Source: Oryza sativa Japonica Group (Eukaryota; Streptophyta; Magnoliopsida; Poales; Poaceae). Taken from it: a DNA stretch of 64,000 nucleotides. Shown piece after piece: positions 47,953-59,170 of this stretch. A program made the position numbers and the translations under genes. The notes under the pieces are model-generated. The model was given only the letters and a program-made list of their open reading frames with translations. It ran no database searches and was not told the origin of the DNA. How positions within the stretch are numbered: the stretch's first letter is position 1; every line of letters begins with the position of its first letter. The DNA lies in NCBI RefSeq assembly GCF_034140825.1, contig NC_089039.1, forward strand, positions 16,912,001-16,976,000, read 5' to 3'.

Positions 47953-49488
47953 GGAAAAAGTGCACCGAAGGTCCCTCAACTTATAGTCGGGATAAAAAAC
48001 ATCCTCGAACCGCAAAATCAGATACGCAGGGTCCCTTAACTATACAAAACTAGTCACCCGAGGTCCTTCGGTGGTTTTGACCCCAGTTTTGGTCTACGGA
48101 TGAGTCAGCGTGGGACCCATATGGGGTCCCACATGTCAGGTGTCCACGTCACCCTCTCTCTTTCCCCTCTTCTCTCCATTCCTCATCTCTATCTCTTCAC
48201 TTCTGTGCAAGCTGTCCGGGGTGAGGCGGGAGAGCGGCGCCGTGACCGCCGCCGGCGGAGGCGGCGTGCGAGCGTGGTGTGGCTGGTGTGGCGACTGTGG
48301 CCGGCCGGAAGGATGGAGACGGTGGTGGTGGTGGAGGAGGGGGAAGCAGCGGGGGGAGTTCTTGGAGCTATGGATGGGGGTGGGGCTGGGGCACTGACGG
48401 CGGCGGTGGCGGGAGCAGTGGCGTCGGGGGAGGCGGCGAAGGAGGACGGGGAGGCGGTGGCGGTGGCGGTAGTGGAGGCGGAGGTGGCGGTGGCGGCAGT
48501 AGCGGCGGAAGAAGGTGCTGGTGGGGATGCGGCAATGGTAGACGGCGCTACAAAGGTGGCAAAAAAGGCGGTGGCGGCGGCGAGGGCGGCAAGGGCATCA
48601 GGGCGGAGAGGGAAAAGGCCGGCGATGGCGGCGGTGGCGTGGGGATGAGGAGCGCGCGGCGGGGGAGGAGGCACGGGCGGCGGCCGAGCTACAACTCGAG
48701 TCTGTACCGGGTGGGGGAGTACGCGCGGTGCATGGCAGCGATGAGGCGGTGCCGAGGGGCGCTGCTGGTGTGCCAGATGCAGTGCGAGGGCCCCTGCTTC
48801 TACGACTGCGACGCCAACTGCAAGGCGCACTACCACTTCTAATAGCGGCGCCGCTGCCGACGTCATTTGCCGGCCGCTCGGGAATATATATATGTGCCAC
48901 CGGCTGCTTGCATTTGCTTGCTCATTGTGTGTGTCTAGCTAGCTCGATTGGCTGCTTAATTTATCGGTGAGAATATGGGCGCGCCGTGCTGGACCACGAG
49001 CCGGTGAGGCTGCACCCCACCGCCGCGTCCCACTGCGCGTACTCGTCGCCGGCGCCGCTGACAGGGCCGACGCGTTCGCCGGCGCACGCGACGACAAGAG
49101 CGCGCCCCACGTCGGCCGAGCGGGGCGAGGAGGCGGAGAAAGCGGAGAAGCCGCCGCGCTCGCACGCCGCCTCTGCCGGTGGCCGTCGCGGCGCCGCCCT
49201 CCCGCCTCACCCCGGCCAGCTCGCACAGAAGTGAGAGAGAGAGAGAGAGATGAGAAAGGGAGAGAAGAAGGGAAAGAGAGAAGGTGGCGTGGACATCTGA
49301 CATGTGGGGCTCACGTGGGTCCCACGCTAACTCATCCGCCACGTAGACCAAAACAGAGGTCCAAACCACTGAAGGACCTCGGGTGACCGGTTTTGTATAG
49401 TTAAGGGACTCCGCATATCTGGTTTTGCGGTTCGAGGACGTTTTTGTATCCCGATGACAAGTGAAGGGACCTTCAATGCACTTTTTCC
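47953..49488 (+). mobile_element. MULE-1, Pack-MULE candidate with ~325-bp TIRs
   Basis: The element starts GGAAAAAGTGCACCGAAGG and ends with the complement of GGAAAAAGTGCATTGAAGG. It is flanked by a perfect 9-bp duplication, TTAGCAATA (47944-47952 and 49489-49497). The terminal inverted repeats run about 47953-48274 and 49158-49488. The ~880-bp interior has no transposase but carries a fragment of a glycine-rich protein gene (next entry). A second GC-rich piece at 48970-49150 was not recognised. The element begins only ~110 bp beyond the TATA box of the eL29 gene. Confidence 0.9.
48279..48842 (+). pseudogene. Captured glycine-rich protein fragment with Cys-rich tail
   Basis: An open frame of 187 codons inside MULE-1 reads as a Gly/Ser-rich domain (about residues 14-95) followed by a basic linker and a Cys-rich C-terminus: YARCMAAMRRCRGALLVC, then CEGPCFYDCDANCKAHYHF. 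The tail resembles that of plant secreted glycine-rich proteins that end C-x-GPCFYDC-x3-CKAHC. The frame has no ATG at its 5' end (its first codon is GTG) and no signal peptide, so it looks like a captured 3' piece rather than a whole gene. Confidence 0.6.
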
Positions 49489-49517
49489 TTAGCAATATGG
49501 CCTTAAGTGACTCCTTT

Positions 49518-49706
49518 CTGATACCTGGTATAGGCTGGTACCTGGTACCTTGTACCCAGTACCTGAGTACCAGTTGGTACCTGGTATCCGATACCCTGGT
49601 ATCGAGCTGGTACCTAGGTATCAGACCATAGTACCTGGGTACTAGGCGTGATACCTCAAGAGAGAGTAAACGAGACGCCGCCATTGGCCATCTAGTACCT
49701 GGGCAT
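49518..49706. repeat. Degenerate GGTACC-rich repeat cluster
   Basis: About a dozen variants of GGTACCTGGTA and CCTAGGTATCAG occur in both orientations within 190 bases, such as GCTGGTACCTGGTACCTTG and AGCTGGTACCTAGGTATCAG. Such a dense, palindrome-rich cluster resembles the subterminal repeats of DNA transposons. No terminal ends were identified, and none of the other elements in the window shares it. Confidence 0.6.
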
Positions 49707-49734
49707 CCTGACTTCGCTTGAGGCAAAGAGACGC

Positions 49735-49940
49735 CGCCGCCGGCCACCGCGGCTGCTGCTCACGCACGGGGCAAGACCACGGCGGCGCAGCACGTGGCAG
49801 CACGGCACCTGGACCACACCTTCGAGAAGCTCACGTCGGTGTATCTCCCGCTCGTGGCGGCGACGCCGCTGGTGGACGCGCTGCGCGCGTTGCCCGCCGA
49901 GCTGCTCGCGCTCCCCGACCTCGCCCTAGAGGGATTGTAA
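49735..49940 (+). pseudogene. Orphan coding-like island, unrecognised
   Basis: A plus-strand frame ending with TAA at 49938-49940 reads LDHTFEKLTSVYLPLVAATP, then LVDALRALPAELLALPDLAL. It has strongly G/C-ending codons, amphipathic Leu/Ala-rich helices and no start codon. It appears to be a fragment of a host gene moved here, perhaps by the element that left the adjacent GGTACC cluster. The parent gene was not recognised. Confidence 0.4.
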
Positions 49941-50934
49941 TTTTGTTTGGGACCCTGGCTTAAGTGGGGCCCATGTGGGGTGCATCCTAACCAGGTAGAG
50001 CGCGAGTGCACGACCCTAGGGACCCCTAAATCGTTCTTCCCACCTTTATAAAATAGCTAGGTACCTCTCCAGGATTTCTTGGGTTTGTTAGATTAAAGTT
50101 TAGCCATTGCTATTTGCTTGCAGGCACGTGTTGGCTAGACCACCCATCTACTTGTTATTTGGAACCCCAACTTATCATTTGTATTCAATTCCTATTTGCT
50201 ATATTAGATTGGTTTTATCTTGTTCTTGCTTATTTCTTTGATTTGCTTGTAGGAATAGGGTTGATTCACCGGCAGCGTGCGTCTCAACTTATCATTTGTT
50301 ATACGTTGCAGCACGCGTTGTTATTTAGAGCTCCAACTTACTATTTGTAACGTGTTGGTTTTATCAGATTGGTTTTATCTCGTTCTTGTTCTTGGTTGTT
50401 TTTTCGATCTGCTCGCTTATGGCCAGTGACCACATATATGCATCCTAGTATATTACCAACGCGTGCTGCCTCGTGCCTCAGTGAACAATTTAAAGCTTGC
50501 ACATAGGAGTATATGTAAAACGCTAGCTAGCTCGATCGATCGATGGTTAGGTGAGAGATCAGCCGGGAATTGAGAGCAAAACCCTTCTAGAATGCTAAGC
50601 CCGATCGATCGATCCAAGGACCTACCTACCGCGTCGCATTCATTCGTGTGCACTCTCTGCTCTGGTCGTGTTTGTAGGTAGCTCCTGCATGCAGGCTCGT
50701 GTGAGGTTTGGAGAGAAGCTAGGCGTCACTACGCATGTAGTAGATTCTATTGATGATCAGTAGCCAATTTGATTGGTAGCGTCGTACAGGCAGGTAGCAC
50801 GAACGTACCCGACCTAGGTAGGTTAATTTGGGAGCTTAGCTGCGGGCATCGATCGATCGATCTGAGTTCTGACGGACCCAAGTCCGATGGTTTGGTGGCG
50901 ACGCAATGCTCTCGATCGAGCGTGTACGCACGTA

Positions 50935-51740
50935 GGGTGCAAACGGTTCGAAAAGTTTTCGGCTTCAACTAGTGTTTTTCGAACGAAAAGTGTTGGAATT
51001 TCTTTTAAAGCTTTGAAAACAACAACGATTTAGAAATTCTTTTTTTTCTTGAAAACAAAAACGAATACAGGAAGACTACTGCCCGTCAAAAGCTGGAATT
51101 GGTTAGATACTTTCCAAAATCTGGATTTTTTTTCTCGGAAACAGAAATGCATTTAGATTTTTTTTTCTCAAAAACGAAAACGAATATAGTAAGGCTAATA
51201 TTCGTTGGAAACCAGAATCGGTTGCAAGCTTTCCAAAAACGAATTTGTATTTTTTTTCTCACAAACATAAACAAATTATTTTTATGTAGCTGATTAGCTT
51301 GATCATTCTCTACTTTAGATGCTCAGATTTGTACACAGTACTGAGGTGGTTAGTTGAATGGATTTTTTTTTCTACCAATGCTTTAGATATGCTTTTCTCT
51401 TGTCTAATAACTATTTTTTATTAGACCATGCCGTACTGACTAATATATAGTTCTTGCTTATTGTAATTTTCATGAAAAGTAAAGTGTAAAACTAGTTATA
51501 TATTATTAATTGATAAAAAATAGGAATTTTAATTTATTGTTTTAGAAAAAAATAGTGAGGCACATCTCTTCGCTAAAGAAGAAGCAACAACCTCTATTTT
51601 CATATTCCGATAAATATTAGTTACAATATTCGCTCCGTATCTATATTCATCAGTATCATATTATGTTTTTTATCTACGGTTTTTATTTCAATTCCGATTC
51701 CAAAAAGATATAAAAACAGATATGGCAGAGTTGGTGTTAG
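50935..51740. mobile_element. Possible degenerate hAT (Ac/Ds-like) element
   Basis: The start TAGGGTGCAAACGGTTCGAA resembles Ac/Ds-type termini, and the interior carries repeated AAAACGAAAACGAATA-type motifs in both orientations, as in hAT subterminal regions. The matching right end and an 8-bp duplication were not found. No transposase frame is visible. Confidence 0.35.
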
Positions 51741-53233
51741 TCCATTTCCAAGCCATTTTTCTCCTATGTAAGTGCGTTCAAGGAGAGGCTCCTCCGACGT
51801 CGGTTCTGTAATATGGATCGCCGGCATGTGGATCCATAATCTGTGGGACTCACATATAAACCTTTTAAAGTTAAAGGATATTAAGTTAGAATATGTATTT
51901 CCATACGTGCAGCTAGCGGTGCAGGCAATCAGGTTGCGAGATAGCGGCTAGCTGGGAATCAGGTTGCGAGAGGCGTTCTTGGCAGGTTGTGGTTGTTGGC
52001 AACAATCGGCAGGCGAGTCAAGGTGAGCTCAACGGCCATTGGCATCCCCTTCAGTCCCCTCCCCCCGCAAGCACAAGGAACTGCCTACTGTCATCGATCT
52101 GTGTACGCATGTCTTCCACTCCACATGCTTGATGAGCCCATGACTCATCATCATGTCAATTAATAACCGCTGCCACCACCGCTAACCCGATCAGCGTCTT
52201 AATTAACTTTCTATGTTTTAAAATATAGCTATCACTAAAAAAAAATATAGCTGCCATTTTAAGTTCAAAGTTGAACTATATATTTTAAGATGGAGAAAGC
52301 ACATTTATAAATATTTGACGTTTAGAGTAGGGTTCGATCAAAGTTTTAAAATTTAAACCGTCGAAAGTTTCTCAAATGTGTAGTTTAAAACCAAATGAAA
52401 TTGTATATATATAGATTTACCTCGAAAAGTACTACCGTGATATTATAAACCTATTGAATCTTATAATTAAACTGATTCTAATATGAAATTGATAGAAGTG
52501 AATTTTAAAGTTTGACCAAAACTTACTGTAAACGTCAATTATTCATTGCCGGAGGGTGTATTTCAATTTCTTGTTCATTTTCACTAGCTATATATACTAT
52601 GTCGTTGCTTGGTAATTTGGAAGAAATCAAATCAATAAAAATTTCAGTATAGTCCGTTTTAGCGATATTTCAATAATTCAATTCTGCATATAACCTAAGC
52701 CATACGTCACAATTACCAGAACCAGACAGAACTCGTCTACCATGGTAGAAAAACAAGCACTTAATTTGATACGAATCATTCTCATGCGAGCTCAAAGCTC
52801 ACTGGAAGCAACTGAGACATCCAAAGTACATCAAGGTCCAGCATAGTCAACAAAACTAGGCTGGAAACTTAAGAACTTAACCAATTAATCGATGTCCAGT
52901 TTAGGTGTGATTTGTGCACACTCCAACACAGGACCAAGTCTAGGAAACTAGTGAGGGGTAGTTGGTTCTTGTGTACCAAACACCTGCACAGAATGGCCAT
53001 TACCCATGTCATGCATGGTTTTTATAGCAATTGGGACTAGCTTGCAATCATCTCCCAGTGATCCATATGCCTCTGCCTGAATATTAACTCACCAAATGGT
53101 TCAAGGGATCACATTTTGCTTCATATTCAGTAGCCATCCAGAGTTCCCCAAGAAGCAAGGCTGCCATGCTTCTTTAATCCAGTGCTGCATTTTATAAGCA
53201 GCTTTGTTGCCAATTCAGTTGCATAACCTGCAC

Positions 53234-53241
53234 ATATAAAG
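53234..53241 (+). promoter_or_regulatory. TATA box of six-Cys gene A
   Basis: ATATAAAG lies about 100 bp upstream of the ATG at 53342. The distance fits a short leader. Confidence 0.55.
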
Positions 53242-53341
53242 AGGGACTGCAGGCTAGGTGTGCTAGAAGCAGAATCTCAAGCTGTGAGGGAGTAGTAACT
53301 GAATTTTGATCAGTTCATTCAGTTGCATGTCCTTGCATGCC

Positions 53342-55696
53342 ATGGCCTGTCTCAAGCTCAGACATGTGTGCCTCACTGTGGTGCTCTTCTCCATTGGTAT
53401 CTCCAGCTGTAGAGGTAATTAATCTATCTTAGATCCACTTTTAATTAACATATGGGATGCATGGCTTCTTGTCTTTTTGTTCAAAAGTAGGACTTTGGTC
53501 TTGTTTGGAAATGATCAGCTTTAAATTTGAAAATGCCATAGTTTTAACGTTTCCAGATAGGGGTATTGAGGGATTTTTCAGCATATATAATCTGAAGGAA
53601 TTTTACGATCCTTGCATTGGAAGTATCATCACTCCATCTGTTTGGTTCTAAGTAATTAAGTAACTGTATTTATCTGAACAATGCAGGGCAAGGAGGAGGG
53701 GGAGCAGGTGGTGGTGGTGCAGTAGTTCCAGGGACACAGGATGCAATCCAGATTGTGGCACAAGCTGCTCTCTGCTTTGACAATAGACAAGTAAGTTCCA
53801 TTCTCTTCTCTTCACTTTGAATTTCATCATAGAACATTTCTATGGATCCAGAGATTCTTACTGACCAAAAACTATGCAGAATGAAAGTGACTGAGTGCGT
53901 GGCATGCATACTGTGAGATCAATGCAAAAGGCACTCTTCAGTGAAATTATATTAGTTCAACCAATTGGGATGTATAATGGCCTTGAAACATTAATTTAAT
54001 TAGGGTGTCACTGTGTCACTAGTGCAAAATAAGCATTGACCTTCAGCCCCAAAAGCAACTCCTAGTGTGTACACTTCAACTTGGAAAAAATTAAGGTCGA
54101 TGTAGCTATATTAAAGGATGGAGATGTTTACATTGTTTTGTTTAAATTAGGCTGGTACACCATGTGCAATCATTTTGTACACGACAGTCAAATACCTGAA
54201 AATTATTACTTTCTTCGTTTTTAAACAACTGGCAATCCTAACTTTACTATATGAAATTCGGCTGCGAATTATTCTTAGATGGTTAGACTAAAGTGAACAA
54301 AAGCTCCATACATATACTTAGGACGTTATACACTTTAATAACAAATCATCTTTTTTTATTGTTTGCAAATATTTACAAAGTGACGTATCCATAAATAAAT
54401 AGTGCTTGCTTTCAATTATTAAGAAAATGGAGGGAAGTATATAGTTCAAAAACAAACTAGCACTTCTCTTAGTTTTTGAACCAATTTTTAATATAATTAT
54501 GGAAATAGACACACTATTAACTTTTTTTGAAAACAAACAATGCTCATAGCCAAAAAGGTTTATTTTTTTTATAATAAGTTATCAGATGTTCAATTCGCTT
54601 TTTCCATAATTACAGCGTGGACAATTGTTCTACAATTTGGTCAGCTTAGGATAAAATTAACATAATAGTAATACTGCATTTTTTTTCTTATATTTAACAT
54701 TATTATTACAAATTATGCATGGCCGGTGATCTCCTCTGTCTGTATATTACCAGTGTCAGTGACTTTTGAGTGTCGTACGTTCGCTCATCACCCAACTAAA
54801 TGAAGAAAAAAAACGTTTAATTATATTAATTAATCTTGTGGCAGGTGATCAACGGGTGCCTGCAATCGATGGGCATCAACGTCACCACCACAACCGGTGG
54901 CAGCGGCGCCACCACGTCGGCTCCGGCGGCGGCGAACGGGTCGGCGGCGGCGACCATGTGCAGCGCGCCGTGCTTCGGGCAGATGACCATGATGATGGGG
55001 TGCGTGAACGGCATCTTCGGCAACTTCGCCGGCTACAGCCCGGGCCTCATGCAGGGAGTCCAGGCCGTCTTCCAGATGGCCTGCGGCAACGTCAATGGCC
55101 AGGGCGGCGCCGGCGCCGCCGCCGGTGGCGGTGGCGGTGGCAGTGCAGGAGCCTCCGGCGGTAGTGGTGGTGGTGGCGGCGGCGCCGGCGGTGCTACTGG
55201 TGGTGGCGCTGGATCGGGGAATGCTTCTCCTAATTCAGGTAAAAATGTTGGGCTAGCAGATTACCAGCTAATTAGTTACTCTTAACTCTCCATTTAGAAA
55301 TATATTCGATGTTTGATAAGATTTGATTAAATCTTTAAAATTTTGACCTGTTTAAGACAAGAAATAAAAAGAGTAAAATCGGCTTGAAAATCACTATCAT
55401 TACTCCATCCGTCCCAATATGTCACGTCTGGAGATGTAGCGGCAATTTAAAATTCCAATCAAATTTGTTATAAATATCAAATAATATTTCTGAAGGAAGG
55501 GTTATTTGTTTTTACTATGCTTTACACTGGTCATCTAAACATTGGTGTTTGATGAATATGTGCCCATGTAGGCTCACACGTGGCGGTAAAGCGTCCGGGT
55601 TATCCGACCAGCGGAGCAGCTGGGCCCACTGTCAGCCTCACGAGGGTGTTTTCCTCTCTGCTAATCGTCTGGGCTGGAACAAGGCTGATGGCCTGA
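53342..55696 (+). CDS. Six-Cys gene A: secreted, probably GPI-anchored protein
   Basis: Four exons (53342-53414, 53687-53790, 54845-55238, 55572-55696; GT-AG, in frame) encode 231 residues. The N-terminus MACLKLRHVCLTVVLFSIG is a signal peptide. A Gly-rich spacer leads to a domain with six Cys spaced C-x9-C (CFDNRQVINGC), C-x3-C-x9-C (CSAPCFGQMTMMMGC) and a last Cys after 26 residues. A long Gly/Ala/Ser tract follows. The C-terminus is a hydrophobic tail (VSLTRVFSSLLIVWAGTRLM) after small residues, as in GPI attachment signals. Function is unknown and I recognise no named family. Gene B at 59869 shares the Cys layout and the intron positions. An in-frame ATG at 53327 would add five residues; the 53342 ATG has the better context (GCCATGG). 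Confidence 0.8.
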
Positions 55697-56184
55697 TTGA
55701 TTGCTGCTGTTCGAGCAGCTTTTGACTGGACACAGGCAAACGTTGCTGAAGAGTTCAAAGATGTGTTGTGTTTTCTTTTTAATTTCCTGAATAGTGAATA
55801 GTACTGTAGCATATTGATATTGATTTCTACAACCCACGCACCAGTGCTGATTTCATGTAACAACAATCTGTAATTTGTACGTCTTTTGATTTGATGAATA
55901 ATAAATTTGATGCGTGTTTGTTTCCTTCACCTTAATATCGACGGTTGAGAACCGGTTTTCTTGATCGTCCATTCAGGTCGAAAAGTCGAATTGATCTTGT
56001 ATTTTTGTATTGCAATATGATACACAACTCTCCAATAGTACAATGCAAAAGAAAGGAGTTGACCTTGTTAATCATATTTACCACATCTTTTTCCTCAAAA
56101 AAAATAGAACATATTTATCCACGGATATAAACATATTTATTAAGTGCCACATAAAAATAATACAAATATAAATCATTCTCAAAA
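55697..56184. other. Six-Cys gene A 3' flank
   Basis: This is the 3' untranslated region and AT-rich flank up to the 9-bp target duplication of the next MULE. No gene was seen. Confidence 0.5.
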
Positions 56185-57614
56185 GGAAAAAGTACACCGA
56201 AGGTATTGTTCCCCAACCACAAAAACAGATATATGACATTCCTTAACTTATAAAACCGTTCACCACAGGTCTTTTGGTGGGTTTGACCCCGATTTTATCT
56301 GATGTGGTAGCTGAGTCAGCGTAGGATCCACGTGGACCCTACCAGTGAACACATCATCATGCTCTCCTTCTTTCTTCTGTCTCTCTCTTGCTCTCTTCTC
56401 ACTCGCGCCGAGCAACGCTCGGCGCGGCGAGGCAACGGTGGTCACCAGTCGCGACTCCGGCGGTGAAGGGCAGCAACCGGCGCAGGGCTCAGAGAAGTGG
56501 CCCCCACGTGCAAGCGAGTGGCGGTCGGAAGAGCAGCCTTGGGCGGCGGCGTGAAACTCCGGATCTGGGGTTTGGGGCAGCGGCGGTGGCCGGATTTAGG
56601 GAAAACAACAGCGGTGGTCGTTGGGCGCCGGCGAGGAGTGAAATGGGCATTTGGTTGTGTCGTGCAGAGGCATGGCCGTGGAGGACCCGAGCCAGCCGCA
56701 CGGGCTCCGGCTGCTCATCGAGGAATACCCGTACGCCGCCGATGGGCTGCCTCTGGTCGGCGATCTCGCGGTGGAGCGAGGCGTACGTGGCGGCCTACTA
56801 CCCGAGCGACAAGGCCGTGCAGGCGGACTACGAGCTGCAGTCATGGTACGCCGAGGCCGTGCAGAGCAGGCACGCGGACAAGCGCGACGCGCCGTGGTGG
56901 TCACGCCTCTCCATGCCCGGCGCTCGCCGAGGGCGACCTGGAGTACGCGCACCTCGTCGCCGACCCGCACCGCTTCTTCCTCTCGGCGCTGCCCAGCCTG
57001 ACGCAGACCACGACGACATGACTGTCATCGACACGCTGTCCACGCACTCCGCTGCTCCGCCGCCGGATTCCCCATCGACGGCCGCACCTCCTTCCTTGCC
57101 GTCGGCTGCGTGTTGGTGTAGTCCGGCTGTCCAGACCACCGCGCCTCCTTCCTGCCTCCGCCACAACTCCCATCGCGAGCGGAACCTCGCCACGCCGGCA
57201 GACGACGCAGACGTCGCGGCGCACGGCCAAGCCGTTGGCGCCAGCCTCACCGAGGAAGTCCTCCCGATGCTGGAGGAGGTGTGATTTATGGCGGGGGTGC
57301 TCCGCCAGCTGCTCCGGCCGCCGCCACTCTACCTGCCGCCCGCCCGCTCCGCCACTCCATCCTATTTCAGGCGTGCACGGGAGGGAGAGAATAGAGAAAA
57401 GAGGGGAAAAAGTCGAGGGTTCACTGACATGTGGGACCCACGTGGGTCCCACGCTAACTCAGCTGCTACATCGGACAAAACCAGTGTCAAAACCACCGAG
57501 AGACCTAAAGTGAACGGTTCTATAAATTGAGGGATGTCATATATCTGGTTTTTCGGTTGAGGGATGATTTTGTAACTCGATTACAAGTTGAGGGACCTTC
57601 GGTGTACTTTTTCC
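56185..57614 (+). mobile_element. MULE-2, Pack-MULE carrying lipoxygenase exons
   Basis: The ends are GGAAAAAGTACACCGAAGG and its complement, with a perfect 9-bp duplication TTCTCAAAA (56176-56184 and 57615-57623). Terminal inverted repeats are about 180-200 bp and belong to the same family as MULE-1, sharing the first ~20 bases. The interior has no transposase. It carries lipoxygenase gene sequence (next entry) and a further GC-rich piece at 57040-57290 that was not recognised. Confidence 0.92.
56666..57068 (+). pseudogene. Captured lipoxygenase gene fragment
   Basis: The segment opens with an intron-end-like TGTCGTGCAG, then codes for lipoxygenase sequence: [69 protein letters not shown]. 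After a jump it continues with [20 protein letters not shown] and MTVIDTLSTHSA. The part between DAPWW and EYAHLV, which in lipoxygenases holds active-site residues, is missing. Frame changes occur near 56755 and near 57015, so it cannot make a working enzyme. Retention of the intron boundary indicates capture from genomic DNA, not from mRNA. Confidence 0.88.
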
Positions 57615-57651
57615 TTCTCAAAAACAAAATTTAAAATGTGAATATCATTTA

Positions 57652-59161
57652 GGAATAAGTTCACTTCGTGACCCTCAAAAGTGATCGAAATCTAATCCGT
57701 GACCCTAAATTACAAAACCGGATATCTCGACCCCCTAACTCTCGAAACCGGTGCAATTTGACTCCCTTGTTTTGGAGGACGGTTTCGCTGACGTGGCGCC
57801 TACGTGGCGGTATTGACTCGGTCTTCTTTCCACGTGGCGCTTAGGTGATGTTAGAAATAAAAAATATATGTGGGACTCATTTGTCATTCACCAAAAGTAT
57901 GGGTGGGACCCACTGACATGTGGGGCCCACGTAAATCATTCTCTCCTCATCCTCCCCCTCTCTCTTTCTCTTCCGTTGGCGAGCGGCGGCCGTGGGATGG
58001 GGGCCAGCGGCGGAGATGTTCCGGCGAAACAGAAACGACGAGGAGGAGCGGTGTGGCGACGAGGAGCAGCCGCGGAGCATGATTCCGGCGGCGGCAGGCG
58101 GGTGCCTTTCTCTGAGCCGTGGCATAGAGACTGGAGAAATTCTATATCAGTTCTTGATTCATCTCACCGGTGATTGTCATGCAGGCATCACCGCTGTATA
58201 TCTCGGAGATAGCCAAGATCCGCTGTACATCTGGCTGATTATCAAATATAATCAAGCTTAGTTACTAACTAATGGCAGATTTAGTTTAATTGTATAGTAA
58301 GAGCTGTACCTGGATGCTGGATTGGAGTTATGGCAGGCTGTGGTGGCGCGAGTCAGAAAAGCAGTAGCCGATATCGGCGTGGACGAACACCCAAAGCAGC
58401 TCGTCGTGATAATTGATGCCGGTCGCTTCCTCCTCGCCCCCACATGCGTTCCACCTCTTCCTCCACCCGGTCCACCGCGTCCTCCACGCCTGCCTCACCC
58501 CGTGGGCCGCCACGACGCGCTACCTCGAGGCCGATCGGCCTCCACTGCGCCATCGCCATCTCCGCCGCAGGAATCATGCTCCGCGGCTGCTCCTCGTCGC
58601 CACACCGCTTGAAGAAGGAAGGAGAGCAAGAGAGAAGGGGTCGTCGTCGCCGCTGCTCCAGCGCCCGCCCTCCCGCCTGCCGCCGGGTGCGCTGGCAACG
58701 TCTCCGCGGGGAGGGGTGGGGGAGGCCGACGACAACCCGCGGGAGAGGGGTGTTGGTGATGCCGTCTGTGGCGGCGGCCAAGGCGGTGGCCGGCGGCAAG
58801 TCGGCGCAGACTCCATCGTCCGTGGAGAGGAGAGAAGGGAGGAGGAAGATGGGGAGGAGAGGATTATGTGGGCTCCACATGACAGGGGCTCCCACATTTT
58901 TTTCCGTGTGTATGACAAATGGGTCCTACACATATTTTTTTATTTCTAATACCACGTAAGCGCCACGTCAACGTCACGTGGAAAGAAGACCGAGTTAAAA
59001 CCGTCACGTAGGCGCCACGTCAGCGAAACCGCCATCCAAAACCACCCAGGGAGTCAAATTGCACCGGTTTCGAGAGTTAGGGGTTGAGATATCCGGTTCT
59101 GTGGTTTGGGGTCACGGATTAAATTTCGATCATTTTGAGGGTCACAAAGTGAACTTATTCC
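57652..59161. mobile_element. MULE-3 with ~300-bp TIRs
   Basis: The ends GGAATAAGTTCACTTCGTGA and, on the complement, GGAATAAGTTCACTTTGTGA are flanked by a perfect 9-bp duplication TATCATTTA (57643-57651 and 59162-59170). Terminal inverted repeats are about 300 bp (57652-57960 and 58855-59161) and form a different family from MULE-1 and MULE-2. The GC-rich interior has no transposase and contains its own inverted repeat (next entry). It lies 28 bp beyond MULE-2 and its duplication. Confidence 0.9.
58047..58609. repeat. Internal inverted repeat inside MULE-3
   Basis: The arm at 58047-58092 (AGCGGTGTGGCGACGAGGAG, then CAGCCGCGGAGCATGATTCC) recurs as its complement at 58562-58609 with very few differences. 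The ~470-base spacer between the arms contains an AT-rich stretch, 58180-58330, unlike its surroundings. This suggests an inverted duplication within captured sequence. Confidence 0.75.
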
Positions 59162-59170
59162 TATCATTTA

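Larger units (their letters stand above)
49941..53341. other. Intergenic, no gene seen
   Basis: No coding region is supported over 3.4 kb. The section at 50935-51740 may be a degenerate hAT element (separate entry). (GATC)n runs occur at 50530-50545, 50602-50612 and 50848-50862. The run ATCAGGTTGCGAGA occurs twice within 51925-51975. Confidence 0.5.

Noticed and set aside
48189-48866. Minus-strand Ala/Pro/Thr-rich frame in MULE-1
   Set aside because: It is the shadow of the Gly-rich plus-strand fragment; the composition is explained by GGC/GCC repeats.
52200-52560. Stowaway MITE suggested by TTAAAATATAGCTATC-type runs
   Set aside because: The runs recur nearby, but no paired ends with TA flanks could be found.
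56388-57284. A single 298-codon protein gene in MULE-2
   Set aside because: Its frame matches lipoxygenase only in the middle; the rest is out-of-frame or unrelated captured DNA, so it is not one real gene.
58413-58959. Coding genes inside MULE-3 on either strand
   Set aside because: Arg/Pro/Ser-rich frames overlap on both strands over GC-rich sequence, with no family match and no convincing start.
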